The notes below the pieces were generated by a model that did not search any database, was not told the origin of the DNA, and saw only the letters and a program-made list of their open reading frames with translations. From positions 62,001-126,000 of the forward strand of contig JAETXT010000012.1 in NCBI GenBank assembly GCA_019188255.1: a DNA stretch of 64,000 bases, written 5' to 3'. The position numbers and the translations under genes are program-made. This DNA is from Verticillium longisporum (taxonomy: Eukaryota > Ascomycota > Sordariomycetes > Glomerellales > Plectosphaerellaceae). Shown piece after piece: positions 10,440 to 20,890 of the stretch. Numbering within the stretch: position 1 is the stretch's first letter; each line of letters opens with the position of its first letter.

Positions 10440-10815
10440 TGAGTGATGGGTTGAGCTTGCGTGATTGGGTTGGGTGATGAACTCGGATGATGAGCTTCAA
10501 TGATAGATTTGAGTGATGGATTTGGATTTGAGTGATGGATTTGGATTTGAGTGATGGATTTGGATTTGAGTGATGGATTTGAGTGGTGGATTTGAGTGGT
10601 GGATTTGAGTGATGGATTTGAGTGCTGGATTTGAGTGATGGATTTGAGCGATGAATATTGATTTGAATGATGGATATGAATTTGAGTGGTGGATTTGAGT
10701 GATGGATCTGAGTGATGAATATTGATTTGAGTGATGGATTTGAGTGCTGGATTTGAGTGATGGATTTGAATGATGGATTTGAGTGATGGATTTGAGTGAT
10801 GGATATCGATTTGAG
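10440..10815. repeat. 15-bp minisatellite (GATTTGAGTGATGGA type)
   Basis: The unit recurs about 20 times, with variants that add GATTTG to make 21-bp steps or change GATGG to GGTGG or GCTGG. Period lengths are mainly multiples of three, so minus-strand frames stay open and translate as a pentapeptide repeat of the ITQIH/HSNPS/LKS kind. Confidence 0.85.
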
Positions 10816-11240
10816 TGACGCGTTATACATATCTCTTTTCGACGTATTGCGTACTGGACGGCAAGAAATTCGGGACGGTCTGGTATGTCAATTCTCTCCA
10901 TCACGTCCTTCCAGTTGACATCGGCCACTTCGACGCGAACCATGCCCTTGAAATCCGGATCGTTGACGAATTTCGCGAGGTATGGAAGACTATGCTTTCC
11001 CGTCTGCTCGGCCGACAGGACATACTGCGGTTGAATGCCCAAGGAGGAGTTGCGACCGCTGGCGTCAGCTCGGCCGACATGGACAGCGATGGTGGTGTTG
11101 GCGCCTGGGTGACGCAAGAACTGCGTTTGTCTGTCGCCACGGCGTCGTTGTCATTCAGCGGAAGCAGGGTTTCCGACTTTCCTGCCGACGTGGCAGACCC
11201 GCGACGAACATCTTCTTGTACTTGCACTAGTTGGCCTGAC
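10497..11240 (-). CDS. Hypothetical protein with minisatellite-encoded C-terminus
   Basis: Between 11117 and about 10830 the minus strand encodes a well-formed domain ('LPYLAKFVNDPDFKG', 'MVRVEVADVNWKDVMERI'). Protein-like sequence also exists upstream in another frame to about 11240 ('SETLLPLNDNDAVATDK'), implying an intron or indel near 11115. Downstream the frame runs without a break through a 15-bp minisatellite and becomes a low-complexity Ile/His/Ser/Asn/Pro tail ending at 10497. I do not recognise the domain. The opposite-strand ORF (10815-11270) is the weaker reading. Confidence 0.45.
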
Positions 11241-11241
11241 A

Positions 11242-11665
11242 CATGGTTAAGAGCCTTCAGGCAATATTAAGATTCAGGTCACCTACCGTTAACGAATCGT
11301 TTAGGCCCCCACTTTAACGGTGCCTAGTCCCAGCCCGTTCGTATGCGACTTTGCCTACTTAACCCCCCATCTCGCATCCAGGACCCCGAATCTCGAAAAA
11401 TGACTACTGCAACTTGAATCTTTCAATCAGGGATTTTGAAGTCTGGAGAATGCCCCTGTGTACTCAGCATGGGCAGGGTCTGGGGAGGGGGAAGTGCGCA
11501 GCCGTCGCCGCCGTCACTTCTCTCACCCTTTCCCCTCTTCTCATCTTCATTTCTTCGCCGTAATATAACCATCACACATCGATACACCTAGACCTTCCAA
11601 TAATCGCTCTTTTGTTCCGTTATTAGCGGCATCCGGACGCGCTGAACCTTTTACCTTGCAGAACG
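11242..11665 (+). promoter_or_regulatory. Upstream region of the DUF3435 gene
   Basis: No coding potential. A CT-rich tract (about 11500-11560) and a TAATATAACC element near 11561 precede the ATG at 11666, a normal layout for a fungal promoter. Confidence 0.35.
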
Positions 11666-14508
11666 ATGTCAGCGATCTCAATACCCGCGGAACCTTGGCG
11701 ATTTGCCGGTGGCCGCGTTTGGCTGGACGAGTTCGTCGAACAGAGCCATGACGATACCCTTCAATACTTGGAAGGATGTGCTTCTGACCCTATCGAAGAT
11801 TCTCGTAAAGTACACCGAAAGGCGGAGGCGTACAGGAAGTATGCCCGCCGGCTCTGGAACATGTAGGACTGCTTTGACCTTGAGGATCGGGGCTTATTCA
11901 TTTGAGGACATGCTAACTTTTGAATTGATTTACAAGGTTTTGCAAAATAGTTCTCAGTAAAGTTGGACCTAGCGCAGCATCTGATCCGGAGACAATTGTG
12001 CTGGACCTCTGTGCAAACCGACCCTCCGCAGAAGACAAGTTCAGGGCTTTCTTACGACACCATGTAAAAACTTCGATGCAGCTGCGCCCATCTCTGGGCC
12101 CCGAGGAGTACGAATGGGTCCGAGAAGTTGAGTCTGCAATCACTGTCACCGAACTCTGGAAAGCCTTGGTACGCGACTTCGACAGTGGCTTCTTACAAAT
12201 CAAGCGACGCGAGGAGCCCGAGAAGACCTCTTCCTACTCGCTTAAGTTCACTGATACCTCGCAAGGTAGCGGCTCTGTGTGGAAAGTGTCGAAGGTCTGA
12301 CTATCTTTACTACTTAACATCTCCCGCTGAACACGAGATCCTAATCTCTTCCTCAGAGCCAGCGCTAATACGCGCCTGCGGGCAAGGTCACAGTGGATTC
12401 GAGAAGACCTTGCAAACGAACTTGGGCTTTCACGTGGCCAAATGTTTCACAAGCAAGAAGTCACTGGCGAAGATGCTCTTGCAATTCTTTCTGTGCTATG
12501 GGCCAGGCCAGAGGTGGTGACCTGTAAACCCACAGAACGTCTGACATTTCATTTCATGATCCTTCTTGCCAGTATAGGTGCATTCAGACCCGGCGCTCTA
12601 ACAGAAATTCGATACGAGCAAATAGAACTAGCTAATGTAGCGGATCCCACCGGAAATTCGGAACGGCTAGTTGCCACAATTACGATAATACACAATAAAG
12701 TTGACGTGAATGCTCTCAAACGAAGCCAAGATGATCGGTACGTATTTAAAATTTATCCAATCCAGGCTTTTATGCACACAAACACCTCATCATCCCACAT
12801 CAGGATATCGTTCTCAGTTACATTTGCATCGTCTGTGTCTTGAGTCTGATGTTGGCTTCGAGTCTCTCAACGCACTTCTCCCTAGCCCAACGCTTGGCGA
12901 ACTGAAGTACCTTCCAATTCACTGGAAGCAAGGTATAAAACAAAATCTTATCTTCAACATGTCGTATAACCGTATGTGGGAGATTTGGAGCCTCTGCACC
13001 TGGGCTCTAGGGTGCCGCGACCCGCCTCGCCCGTACGCCATGCGCATTGGCAGCGCTGGGCGGTTAGACGGCAAGTGACTGCCCAATCGTGATTCCGAGA
13101 GTACACGAGACAAAAGCTGATAATTTCAAGGTATGCTTACCCCCGCTGTGCGTAACTTCGTCTTCGAAAACTCGTCTGAGGTGTTCGGAAAAAGCTATCT
13201 GCCTAATCACCTTCGAGGTCAGCTGCCGAACTTCGCCTTTGGGTTATTAGCTGGCGATGACGAATCTCTTTTCCGACTTCTTTGTAACGCCTCGCTGAGA
13301 GTTGACGGCCATGCTCCCATGACTCTAACGAACGAGGAAAAGGCAGCGTTTGAACAGCGGCAAGACCTGCGCACGATCAGCACTAGCTTAGCAACCGACG
13401 GTCATGATCAACCATTCGGCTGGCGTGAATAGTTACAAAGCCGAGCTACCTATATTCGTCGTTTTTTGGAGAAGCAATCAAAGGCGTTGAAACGCAAGAC
13501 GTACTTTGACCAGGTTGACAGGCAACAGGCCCTTGGAAGCAGCGACACAAGGCCCCACCCGAAGGACCAGATCACGTTTGTTCAAGAAGAATCCTACCCG
13601 ATTCTAGGTACTACGGCTATCAGCTCTGTTTTCAAACACTTCTCAGAAGCGCAAACTCTGGCTACAACTATATGGGAGACTTATTCCAGTTTACTCGTTG
13701 CATACCTTCGCCACCTTCCGGCCGACGTGGTTCATTTGGCCAACGAGGCTCTCCAACACACTGAAACGCCAAAACTCGACGATTCTTCAGGTCTTCTATC
13801 AACTACTGAGCCCCCGCCGCGATTCAGGGCATCGGCCTCTACATGCTGGTGTCTTTTAGGCTGCGGGTCATATGCCCGCCGCCCGAACCTTACTCGTCAC
13901 ATGAAGGCTCACGTGCGTGATGGCTCGTTTGCAAGGCCTTTTGAATGCCCTGAATGTTGAAGGCTGGGTTGGCCTCCAAGTATCATTGAAGGAATTTCGC
14001 ATTGGAGTGCCCATATCCATGTTCACCACGACGAACGAGACGCTCCAAATGTGGTATCTGACTTGTCGTCACCTGGAACCCCTTCCCATCTGGATCGACT
14101 AGGATCGCTCATTGTTTCTTTTGCGATCGAAATTTCAGATCAAAAGGACTATACATCCATTACAGCACTCACGAGAAAGACTCTAGATGGAAGAAGTCCT
14201 TCGAATGTCCGGAATGTAAGCGGACCGGGAACACGACAATTGTAGACGACTTTGCGGACTGGCGACGGCATTCAGATGGGGCGCACGGTAATGGTGTGAT
14301 GCTTCTAGACGAAGAGGCTCATAGCAAGGCCGAGAAAAGGTTTCTAGAGGGCTGCAAGTACGAAGCGATCCTCAAGGGAGGCACCTCCTGCCGCCAGGGT
14401 TATTATGCTTTCATCTGGTCTCCTCAGTTTTCACGTGGGATGGAAGGCTCTGGTGTCGTCAGAATAAGGAGACTAACGAAAGGATTTTCTTTACACATTA
14501 AGGTCTGA
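11666..14508 (+). pseudogene. DUF3435 tyrosine recombinase (Starship captain / FluG-type), decayed
   Basis: The domain order matches DUF3435. There is an N-terminal helical part (11998-12294), an intron (12295-12393), then 'ILSVLWARPEV', 'FRPGALTEIRYEQI' (first catalytic Arg) and 'VATITIIHNK'. A second intron follows (12738-12803, GTACGT...CATCAG). Next come 'LPIHWKQGIKQN', 'YAMRIGSAGRLDG' (second Arg), a GC-AG intron (13071-13130), and 'VFGKSYLPNHL' with the likely catalytic Tyr. The C-terminus has C2H2-like fingers ('NLTRHMKAH', 'SFECPECKRTG'). Breaks: TAG after residue 66 at 11864, a frameshift near 12838, TAG at 13430-13432, TGA at 13958-13960, and a further shift near 14050-14130. DUF3435 proteins include the recombinases that mobilise Starship elements. 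Confidence 0.8.
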
Positions 14509-14911
14509 AGTCTCGTATGCCTTCATTGCCGGCGTATTTTACTTGATAACGAAATGTAAAATCCAGCACGCAACGTCCTTGCTTCTCCTAGAGCAGATAC
14601 GAATCATCAGTCTGTTGAGCATTTTGTCCGAAATACAAGACAAGGGCGGCCGGTATTAGATCCATTGCTTTCGTCATAACTAGGCTGTGTGATGACATTC
14701 CTAGTGTGCAGAACGCCATCAAGCCATCCTACCAACTTCATCTACACACACACACACACACGTTTATTACGCCTGGTGACCTAGAGCCAATAAGGCACTG
14801 TTTGCTATTGTACACGGTCGCTTCCTCTAATCTGTCCAAATCTCCCAAGCCCATAATAGGTCATCTTTCCGCACTTGCTTTCTCGTCTTCTGTCTTGCCG
14901 CCGGTTTCTCG
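14509..14911. other. Intergenic, with a (CA)n microsatellite at 14742-14761
   Basis: I see no gene. A CA dinucleotide run of about ten units is the only structured feature before the LINE fragment. Confidence 0.5.
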
Positions 14912-15555
14912 TGGGGTTTAGATTGTATTGGCAAGCTGCTTGAAGGCTATTCTTCAAGTGTTCAGAGTCCTATCTACGGCGACTGAAGCGGCTCTTACTG
15001 TTATTGACACGAGGTGTGGGTGTTAAGTTCGGTTAGTAGAAGAAGGGGGATTTCGGTGTGTTGGGCCCCCGCAAGGGATCACACGTTCTCCAGTCGGCCC
15101 GTGGCCTTCGCAAAGCGAATCGTAGCTCGGAATGCTTTTCCGGCTTCCAATCATCAGCATCTGATGTCGTCTTACCTCCCAATTGGAAGGAGATGTTGTC
15201 TCTTTGTGTGCCAGGGCGCATGAGTGTCTCGGCGCGTTGTGTTGCCCATCGTGTGCATCGGAGGAGAAAGTGCTCCACCGTCTCTCTCGCTCGTCCGCAT
15301 GCGCATTGGGCTGAAGGTACTGCCCTAATTCGGAACAGTGAAGCGTTCAGTCTCGCCATGCCTGTCCTGAGCTGGGCCAGCATGCTAGCATCCATCCAGG
15401 AAAGGTTGTCGTACAGTTCTCGAGTGTGCTTGCCGGGTAGTGCTATGTCAACTTCCTTCGAGAGTTTTCCAACATTATCTGGTAGTCGTCTTTCCACACG
15501 TAGTTTGCGTCTTGCAGCGCTGAGGGTGGTGGATCGCATCTTTGGGAACTGTTTT
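14912..15555 (-). mobile_element. LINE (Tad-like) 3'-end fragment, copy 1
   Basis: The frame 15539-15033 encodes the end of a fungal LINE ORF2: 'LPDNVGKLSKEVDIALPG', 'LRTGMARLNASL', and a terminal Cys/His motif C-x-C-x7-H-x3-C ('CACGRARETVEHFLLRC'). Downstream, the reverse complement of about 14912-15000 matches the 3' UTR of the second copy at 58090-58170 (shared GCTTCAGTCGCCGTAGATAG). So the fragment is 5'-truncated but keeps its 3' end. Confidence 0.75.
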
Positions 15556-16483
15556 TCAGGTACATAAGGCAGTGCTCAAGGTCATCAGGGTTGATGTTGA
15601 CACCGCTCTACGCACGCAGATGGAGGAGTGGTGCGAAGATCGAGGAATCCTGCTGGAAAGATCAGCCTCATACGCCCCTCAACAGAACGGAACCGCAGAA
15701 CGCAACGGAGGAGTGCTTCTTGCAAGGGCAAGGGTCCTGCAGAACTCCTCAGGTCTTCCAACAGAGCTGTGGCCAGAGATTGTGCAGGCTTCTGCATATG
15801 TCCACAACCTCACTCCCAGAGAGAGGAATGGCTGGAAAACCCCGTTAGGTTTGTTCAACAGTTGGAAGAACGCAACGCAGTCGGGCATGACGGCAGAGAC
15901 GCCATCCATCTCTCATCTTCGCAGATACGGTTGTAAGGCGTACCCGATGACGACTGCTGCGCTGACAAGGAGCAACGGAAGGAGGAAACTAGACCCGAGA
16001 AGTCACATTGGCTACCTCTGCGGATACGACAGCACCAACATCTACAGGATTTGGGTGCCCCAGTTAAAGAAAGTGCTCCGCACTCGAGACGTCACCTTCG
16101 ACGAATCGACGGTCTACAAAGATGCGCAGTCCCCGGAACCAGCAGTAACCCAGGAGCTCTTTAGCACTCTGGATCTGCCCATTACCAACGACGTTGACCC
16201 CCTGGGCAACGCCACAGACATTTACGAATTCGACCTACCGACGTTGGATCTCTTCGACCAACCACGATTTCGCGAAGAACGCCAACAAAGGAAGGATGAT
16301 CGAACACATAACGAACACGACAGAAGGGATGGTTTCCCCAGAACAGACACCAGAGGTGCAACAACAACAATCTGCAAGAGAGGAGTCAGCACCTGCTGAA
16401 GGGGTGATAGTTGTCGCCACCTCTCCTTCGCCATCGCCAGCGCCGGCGCCCACAGAAAGACTGTCTCCCATTGAATCCTTGAA
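15556..16483 (+). mobile_element. Copia gag-pol fragment (integrase region)
   Basis: The frame encodes part of a Ty1/Copia integrase. It has 'VIRVDVDTALR', 'QQNGTAERNGG' (catalytic Glu context), 'HNLTPRERNGW', and 'HIGYLCGYDSTNIYRIW', very close to the Copia-2 protein in this window. After about 16260 the reading continues in another frame ('EGMVSPEQTPEV'). Both ends are missing and no LTRs are attached. It abuts the LINE fragment directly. Confidence 0.8.
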
Positions 16484-16996
16484 CTTGGGATGCGGGATAG
16501 AGCACTTTGGCTCACAAAGTTGAAAAGGCGCCCGCACAGCGAGACGTCACATTGGGCTTCCATCAGACAGCTTGGTAGTGGTCCTTCGCGAAGAACCTAA
16601 AGTAGGTCGTGATCTCTAAATGATCGCCTTCGATATGTGCTCTCTACAATCGCCTCCAGGGCAGTCGAGTCGACTCCAGGTTCTGGAGTGAGTGTGATCG
16701 TGGATCAGTCGGGCCTGGGCCAGAGACAGAAAGCTGTTTCCGAAGGAGATCCTCATCAGGTAAGATATAGATGACCCTCATGTCACCAGTTCCCAGGAAA
16801 TTCACCAGGGACATACCTCCAAAGAACAAAACACTGATACTAGACCACAATATCCAGGTCCGACATTCACAACACAACAAAGATCCATGGCAAATATCAA
16901 AAGGACCCGAAGGGTCCACATGCCACCCTGTGCTATAAGGATCAAAATCAAGTCGAAAGTGGCACGCACGTAGCCAGCCATGGCTACGTGCGATCA

Positions 16997-17643
16997 ATGG
17001 CCGACTGGACGTACGTCAGTGCGACGCATCATCCAGAGAAACCCGACTCGGTGAAAAAGGCGAATAGGAAGGATGAGATATGGCCCCCGTCAGAAGACCT
17101 GAGAGAGATTACGGCAATCGCATATTGCTACTTGGCCGAGTTTATAGAGCATTGGGCTGAGGTCTCGGAAAACAGCGTGTCCACTCCCTGAACCAAACTG
17201 CATACGACAGCCTTGCTGCGGCCACTGCGTTGATGACTATTGCTAGCGGAAGCAGCCAGGCTGGCGCAGCAGAGAACCAAGAGCCCGTTTTCGTCGACAT
17301 GGAAAGGGACACGTACGTTGTGGTCGACGAGAAGGCCGGCAATACCTTCAAGCTTCGCCTGCTCGACAGGTCTACTATTAAGACGCAGGTAACTGGATGG
17401 CAACTCGCACACGTCTGGTTCGAAGAGGATTGGACGCCGTGCCACACGTATGTCGGTCAGAAATCGGGTATTCGGTACTGGACGTGGACAATGGATCAGG
17501 AAGGGAAAGAGGTCGCAGAGCAAAGAGACGAAGAAAATGAGGACGTGATTGATGGTTGTAGGTTGCTTACGGCTGCACCGGAAGCGGACATGAGGGAACA
17601 CCTCTGGGGCCGATCCGGGGCATTTCCTATCATGATTCGGTAG
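16997..17643 (+). CDS. Hypothetical protein, one frame change
   Basis: ATG 16997 opens a good frame ('MADWTYVSATHHPEKP', 'AIAYCYLAEFIEHWAE'). From about 17160 protein-like sequence continues in a second frame, upstream of its first ATG ('VHSLNQTAYDSLAAA', 'FVDMERDTYVVVDE', 'HVWFEEDWTPCHTY') to the stop at 17643. No GT/AG pair of workable size separates them, so a one-base indel near 17150-17180 or an unseen intron is likely. Roughly 215 aa. No family recognised. An ATG at 17233 could start a shorter intact version. Confidence 0.5.
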
Positions 17644-17808
17644 CCGATGAGAATTGACCGATAGGTGCAATTCTACATTTCAATGTGCCCAACCAATGTG
17701 ACCTTCTGCAGGGGTGACAATACACACAAGTTGGATCGGGTGGGAGGTTCAAATGCGAGCAACTACTCACGATGCAATCTACCTACAGCTTGGCGTATAC
17801 GGGTCGGT

Positions 17809-18063
17809 TTACTTGGTGTCTTCCTTGCGAAGCTGTTTTTCCATCGAAGTTGCAAGCCCAGCGTCCTTCCTGGAGCTCCACCGTCGAGACTTCTCGTCCG
17901 CCTCGACTGCGCCAGGCTCTTCCGTCTTGTGCGAGTCGTCGAGGTTTTCCACTGAGGTTTTGAAAAGGCAGAGCGCCGTGCGAGAGAGAGGGAGCGGGAG
18001 CTCGCGGTAGATAAGGGAGAGATCTGTCGAAATTCTATTTGACCCGAGAGGACGGACGTGCAT
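17809..18063 (-). CDS. Possible coding fragment, unknown
   Basis: Minus-strand frame with protein-like composition: 'SLIYRELPLPLSRTALCLF', then a polar, Lys/Glu-rich tail. It may be a terminal exon of a minus-strand gene whose other parts lie at 18490-19340. No motif is recognisable. Confidence 0.25.
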   Translation of the reverse strand: MHVRPLGSNRISTDLSLIYRELPLPLSRTALCLFKTSVENLDDSHKTEEPGAVEADEKSRRWSSRKDAGLATSMEKQLRKEDTK

Positions 18064-18489
18064 TTCGGTCTACTGAGAAGACATGACCGATATAGCTCGA
18101 GTGCAGAGAGGCTGACGAGCCTACCTTGATGGGCGATATGAGAGGCTTCGGGTCAAGGGGCTACGGCCGGGTTGCGTCAAGTTGACAGAAAAATATCGAG
18201 CATCGGGGATGATCAGGGTAGACGGAGGGGCTGGACGGAGGGAGCTGCTCGAGAGGGTGTGAATCCTGAGCATCACTGAGCGTCCCTGAGGAACCTTGAG
18301 CAACAGAAAATGGTACACTGGACAAGAGCGGTAATACAGACGAACCGAGACAGGACGTTGCTCGCCCGAGGGACAGATTTGGAATGCTCAAAAATCTGAG
18401 GCCTCACCAGAGCTTTACATGGTTCTGCTCATCAGTATTGAGTCTCACGTTGTTCATTGTAAGAACCCGCTACAAGGCCACTTAGCATG

Positions 18490-19340
18490 CTACCCAGCAG
18501 GGAGCCTTAGATACTGCCGCGGCTTGCACAATAAATTTTCGTACTGGCCCGGTACTAGCGGGGGTAAACGTTCACGATTGGATTCGTATAGGACGCTGAT
18601 TACTTCCAGGCCTGCGTCTGACTCCTCGGTACGGCTCACTAAACATCCGGTGATCCGTTTGCTCGTCGCATCTTTTTGCATCGCAACCACCGATCCAAGA
18701 GCAACCATGTTTGACCCGACAACTAAGCTTTATGAGGGACTTCTTCGAGCAAGGATGGTGTCGCTTTAGAATCCTGAAGCCGGATTGAACGGCGAGGACC
18801 TCTGCGATTGGCATGGCTAGAATGTGTATCGGCCGAACGAAGTGCGTTCCGAATCTGTTGCACATCATACTCCAGGGCTTTCAGTTTGGTGTCGATGCTC
18901 GACATGATGCCGAGTGCATCATGTGTGAGGTTGGTTTTGTAGGGAACAGAACGGTTAGGGGCAATCATATTCTCAGCGACCAGACATATTACTTACTCTA
19001 GCGGCTGTGCGGTGAACAAGCCACCCTTGCCACCCAACGTGTCCAGTCCAACGCACGGTCCCAGCCGCCGCCGGATAACAACAGTGAGACCAGCGTCCTA
19101 GCCGACCCGCCTTCGCCTTGTCGGGGGCCCCTCCACCTCCGTGTTTGCCTCTCTCTTATGCGTACTCGTGCCAAATGACGCAGCTACCCCGCCACATGTG
19201 ATCAGCCTGTCAAGCCCGTACGGCGCGCAGCCCAAGGGGATCGCCTTCTCCGTCCGACTCTCCCTTAATTTCATTGCGACGGCCTGGTTTGCAGCGAACA
19301 CAAGCGACAGCCTGATGTTGCTGTATGCATCCTCTAGTGG
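18490..19340 (-). pseudogene. Scattered minus-strand coding tracts, gene cut by the Copia insertion
   Basis: Three protein-like tracts lie on the minus strand: 'NALRSADTHSSHANRR' with a preceding coiled-coil-like segment (18723-18968), 'GCLVSRTEESDAGLEVISV' (18490-18708), and a tract abutting the insertion (19098-19340) readable in more than one frame. On the far side of the nested elements a six-codon exon with a perfect donor (ATG 30837, GAA|GTAAGT at 30819) points the same way. An original gene spanning the insertion is plausible, but I cannot fix its exons or function. Confidence 0.3.
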
Positions 19341-19348
19341 CCTGATGT
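19341..19348. repeat. Left target-site duplications of the nested Copia pair
   Basis: CCTGA (19341-19345) is the left target duplication of Copia-2; its partner is 30752-30756. The next three bases, TGT (19346-19348), are the separated first bases of the Copia-2 5' LTR. GATGT (19344-19348) is the left target duplication of Copia-1; its partner is 24877-24881. Confidence 0.85.
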
Positions 19349-19574
19349 TGTCGGATTGATGCTTGGATCCGCTTTTAAGCGTGTCTGAAATCGGGTTTAT
19401 TGAATATTTCTCCATTCTGCCGCAGGGCGGTGAAGGAGTGGGGTTAAGTTTGTCACTCGACAGAACCAGTACAAAACAAGGATCAACCAAGTTACAACCA
19501 TCAAGAGGTCCTTTTAATATGAGGACTCGGCCAGAAGTGACGAATACGATACATGAGGCATCGAGTATCTGACA
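19349..19574 (+). repeat. Copia-1 5' LTR
   Basis: 226 bp, starting TGTCGGATTG and ending ATCTGACA. It differs from the 3' LTR only in GGATCAACC versus GGACAAACC. Confidence 0.95.
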
Positions 19575-19594
19575 ATTAAGAGTCTCATACGCTC
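19575..19594 (+). promoter_or_regulatory. Copia-1 primer-binding site, tRNA-Lys(CUU) half-molecule
   Basis: The 20 bases directly after the LTR are complementary to the 5' half and anticodon loop of eukaryotic tRNA-Lys(CUU) (loop CUCUUAA), not to a tRNA 3' end. This is the half-tRNA priming known from Drosophila copia. The match is from memory of tRNA sequences. Confidence 0.7.
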
Positions 19595-19624
19595 ACGAGC
19601 CGCTGCGCCGGACGACGATACGCG

Positions 19625-20890
19625 ATGCCGAACGATCCGACCGCGAAAGCCTTACTTCGGACCTTCGAAGACTGGGGCAGGTGGGATGAAGAGTTCCAGA
19701 CAAAGGCCACAAGTCTTCATCAATGGGAATATATCGACCCAGACAGTGAACAGAGCCTGCTGGAGAAGCCCCAACGACCGGAGTTCTCCAAGTATGCGAG
19801 GAGGGTTCCTGCCCGCTCCACAGAACCGGACGCCAATTCGGGGTTGCGGGGCCGAAGGAGTGGACAGTCCAGCCAGACAATCAGCCAACAGTCTTCTGAA
19901 CCCATCGTATCTCTGCCGGAGACGACCGACCCACACCAGAGAGCTCGAAACATCGCTGAGCTTACCGCGGAGGACAAGGTCTCCTTTCAATTCGAATGGA
20001 GAGTCTACGAACAAGATTACAAGGAATACAAAGAGCAGGAGACCAACTGCGAGAAGCTGAAGGCCTGGGTTATTGAGACGGTTGACTACGGTCTGCGGCA
20101 GAGTTCCTGTCGACCACAATGGGATCTACGGAGGTGGTACCTCAACTTGAAGACAAGCGTGGGCACTACCGACAGAGAACAACAAACTGCCGCACGCCGG
20201 AAGTATCAAGAGGCTACAAGCATCTTGACTAAAGCGCCCAAAGACTTTGCCGACTGGATCACCACGTGGGAGATAGCCACCAACCATGCACTGGTGTGGA
20301 AAACCGGAGGTGTCGAGGACCCCAACACTTGGTTCGACGACCTTACCAAGGCCATTCGGCCCATTCTCGGCCATTGGGTTACAATCTACAGGGGCATTTA
20401 CAAGGACAAGCTCGAAGACAAGACTCTGTCGATCGGAGAGGTTGCCAAGGATCTTCGAACAGAGGCTGAGCAGCAGAATCTTCTCCACCCACAGGAAAAA
20501 CGTCCCAAGATCGTCAGAGGCTCCTTTGGCCCGACATTTGCTGGTGAATCATCAGTAGGATCAGGAACGGGCATCCAAGACGAAAACGTAACCTCACGGC
20601 CGCAAGAAGAAGAGAGAATGGCCCGCAAGCGGAAGGCGCAAGACACTCTGACAACAACACGACGAACGAGAGCCGCGACCTCTAACCGGGGCGATGTTAC
20701 CTGTCGAGCGTGCGATGGGAGACACGACCTGGGCAACTGCTACTACATCTTCCCGAGGAAGGCGCCGGAGGTCTTCAGGGAACGGAAGGTGATTCGAGAA
20801 GCAGTCGACAGTCGTCTCCGGACAGACAAAAGTCTGAAAGATGACGTGAACCGTCTAAAGAAGGTTAACCAACTGGAAGAAGCCGAATGA
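19625..20890 (+). CDS. gag: Copia-1 gag
   Basis: 421 codons from ATG 19625, ending at TGA 20888-20890. The protein is the nucleocapsid precursor that packages element RNA in cytoplasmic particles. A zinc-knuckle-like C-x2-C-x3-H-x4-C ('CRACDGRHDLGNC') lies at about residues 360-372. The helical, charged N-terminal region ('LLRTFEDWGRWDEEFQ') resembles Copia gag, and the end is basic and helical. The same frame continues past the stop into pol, so Gag alone versus Gag-Pol could be set by stop readthrough, or the stop could be a mutation. Confidence 0.85.
   Translation: MPNDPTAKALLRTFEDWGRWDEEFQTKATSLHQWEYIDPDSEQSLLEKPQRPEFSKYARRVPARSTEPDANSGLRGRRSGQSSQTISQQSSEPIVSLPETTDPHQRARNIAELTAEDKVSFQFEWRVYEQDYKEYKEQETNCEKLKAWVIETVDYGLRQSSCRPQWDLRRWYLNLKTSVGTTDREQQTAARRKYQEATSILTKAPKDFADWITTWEIATNHALVWKTGGVEDPNTWFDDLTKAIRPILGHWVTIYRGIYKDKLEDKTLSIGEVAKDLRTEAEQQNLLHPQEKRPKIVRGSFGPTFAGESSVGSGTGIQDENVTSRPQEEERMARKRKAQDTLTTTRRTRAATSNRGDVTCRACDGRHDLGNCYYIFPRKAPEVFRERKVIREAVDSRLRTDKSLKDDVNRLKKVNQLEEAE

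Noticed and set aside
10815..11270. 151-codon plus-strand ORF
   Set aside because: It is antisense to a more protein-like minus-strand frame; kept only as the weaker alternative.
15033..15567. Plus-strand ORF 15058-15567 as an independent gene
   Set aside because: It is the antisense of the LINE ORF2 end, which has a recognisable Cys/His motif and homologues at 57.6 and 58.4 kb.
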